14,325 nucleotides of DNA from Bacteroidota bacterium (GTDB lineage Bacteria; Bacteroidota; Bacteroidia; UKL13-3), in NCBI GenBank assembly GCA_010027395.1, contig RGVD01000043.1:1-14325 (forward strand), written 5' to 3'. The position numbers were made by a program, and so were the translations under genes. Positions 13,961 through 14,325 of the stretch are shown here, piece after piece. How positions within the stretch are numbered: position 1 is the first letter of the stretch; each line of letters begins with the position of its first letter. The notes below the pieces were generated by a model, which did no database searches, had not been told where the DNA came from, and saw nothing but the letters and a program-made list of their open reading frames with translations.

Positions 13961-14325
13961 GTTTATATTGATATAATGGAAAATGATGACTACATAAAAA
14001 GGGCCAACTGCCTAAGAGGGCTACAACTCATGGATATAAAAATAAATGCTATTGCACTTACTGTGCAAAATGTAAACCCTCGTGTATCACACATCGTCGC
14101 AAGGGATCCTGAAAGTAATTGGCCACAATGTATGTTTGAAAGAGATGCTGCATCCATTCCAAAAGAGCCATTCGCTCATTTGGTGTGGGAATTTTATTTT
14201 GGACAAAGGAAATCTGTACGGTTTCCTGAATCCGCATCGCATGAAAATGAGCGGTATGGCCGTCATTCTCGTATTCAAGGAGGAAGAGAGCGCTGTCATT
14301 TTCGGAGAGAACACGATAAAGAAAC
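13764..14325 (+). pseudogene. Apparently frameshifted coding region of unknown family, open at window end
   Basis: Balanced, protein-like sequence can be followed by moving one frame forward at short base runs. It runs from IVSLAVIKYVTKPNVVD (13764 on), shifts near the A6 run at 13855-13860 to ADWIYDDVLLKSKRPYPE (to 13968), and shifts near TT at 13968-13969 to MENDDYIKRANCLRGLQ (ATG at 13976). It then shifts around 14076-14105, perhaps at GGG 14103-14105, to ILKVIGHNVCLKEML, and continues through GMAVILVFKEEESAVIFGEN to the end. Every step equals one extra base in the observed sequence. The alternative is an uninterrupted frame from 13976 to the end (116 codons), whose second half is odd and rich in Arg and His. 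No family is recognised. Sequencing error at a contig end and true gene decay are both possible. Confidence 0.35.

Noticed and set aside
13982..14112. Cysteine-rich stretch KCYCTYCAKCKPSC in a third plus frame, resembling a transposase zinc ribbon
   Set aside because: The frame is closed by stops on both sides (TGA TGA just before, TGA at 14110) and its spacing does not fit a zinc ribbon I can name; it may still matter if the right end is reread.
14087..14314. Minus-strand open frame of 75 codons at the right end
   Set aside because: Composition is unlike a normal protein and the plus-strand frames over the same bases look more protein-like.

Overview
The window comes from a member of the Bacteroidota (Cytophaga-Flavobacterium-Bacteroides group), probably from a contig of an AT-rich environmental genome. 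The evidence is a type IX secretion (T9SS) sorting domain on a secreted nuclease, the long 631-residue form of amidophosphoribosyltransferase, several exact copies of the Bacteroidota -7 promoter element TAnnTTTG just upstream of start codons, and almost no Shine-Dalgarno sequences except the one inside prfB. It is mostly ordinary chromosome: housekeeping genes mixed with secreted enzymes. I see no rRNA, tRNA, CRISPR array or recognisable transposase.

Left part (1-5400) is mainly on the minus strand. It holds the N-terminal 445 residues of a GH20 beta-N-acetylhexosaminidase cut by the window edge, then a hairpin-rich 445-base spacer, a small VF530-family (DUF2132) protein, lptB (ATPase of the LPS exporter) closely downstream of a long-form purF, and a periplasmic thioredoxin-like protein.

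Middle part (5400-8950) is on the plus strand. It carries two secreted nucleases of unrelated folds, a DNase I-like endonuclease/exonuclease/phosphatase protein with a T9SS tail and an endonuclease I family protein without one. A DUF2158 protein with an acidic tail and a clear terminator hairpin follow.

Right part (9240-14325): prfB (minus), whose real reading frame is 361 codons and needs the classical +1 programmed frameshift at CTT TGA C. A DUF1223 thioredoxin-fold exported protein (plus) runs into the tail of a large M1 aminopeptidase (minus), and the two overlap by 24 bases. The M1 gene lacks an intact start: a lipoprotein-type signal end is readable upstream of the first usable codon, but no in-frame ATG precedes it. 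The last 560-590 bases are richer in G+C and unlike the rest. Protein-like sequence can be read there in all three plus frames in turn, which suggests a frameshifted gene or poor sequence at a contig end.

The secreted enzymes (hexosaminidase, two nucleases, M1 peptidase) fit a life of degrading extracellular polymers, but the window shows no single pathway or operon joining them. I did not find a convincing new multi-gene system. The items most worth checking are the right-end coding block, the altered catalytic positions of the DNase I-like protein, and the hairpin cluster at 1480-1777.
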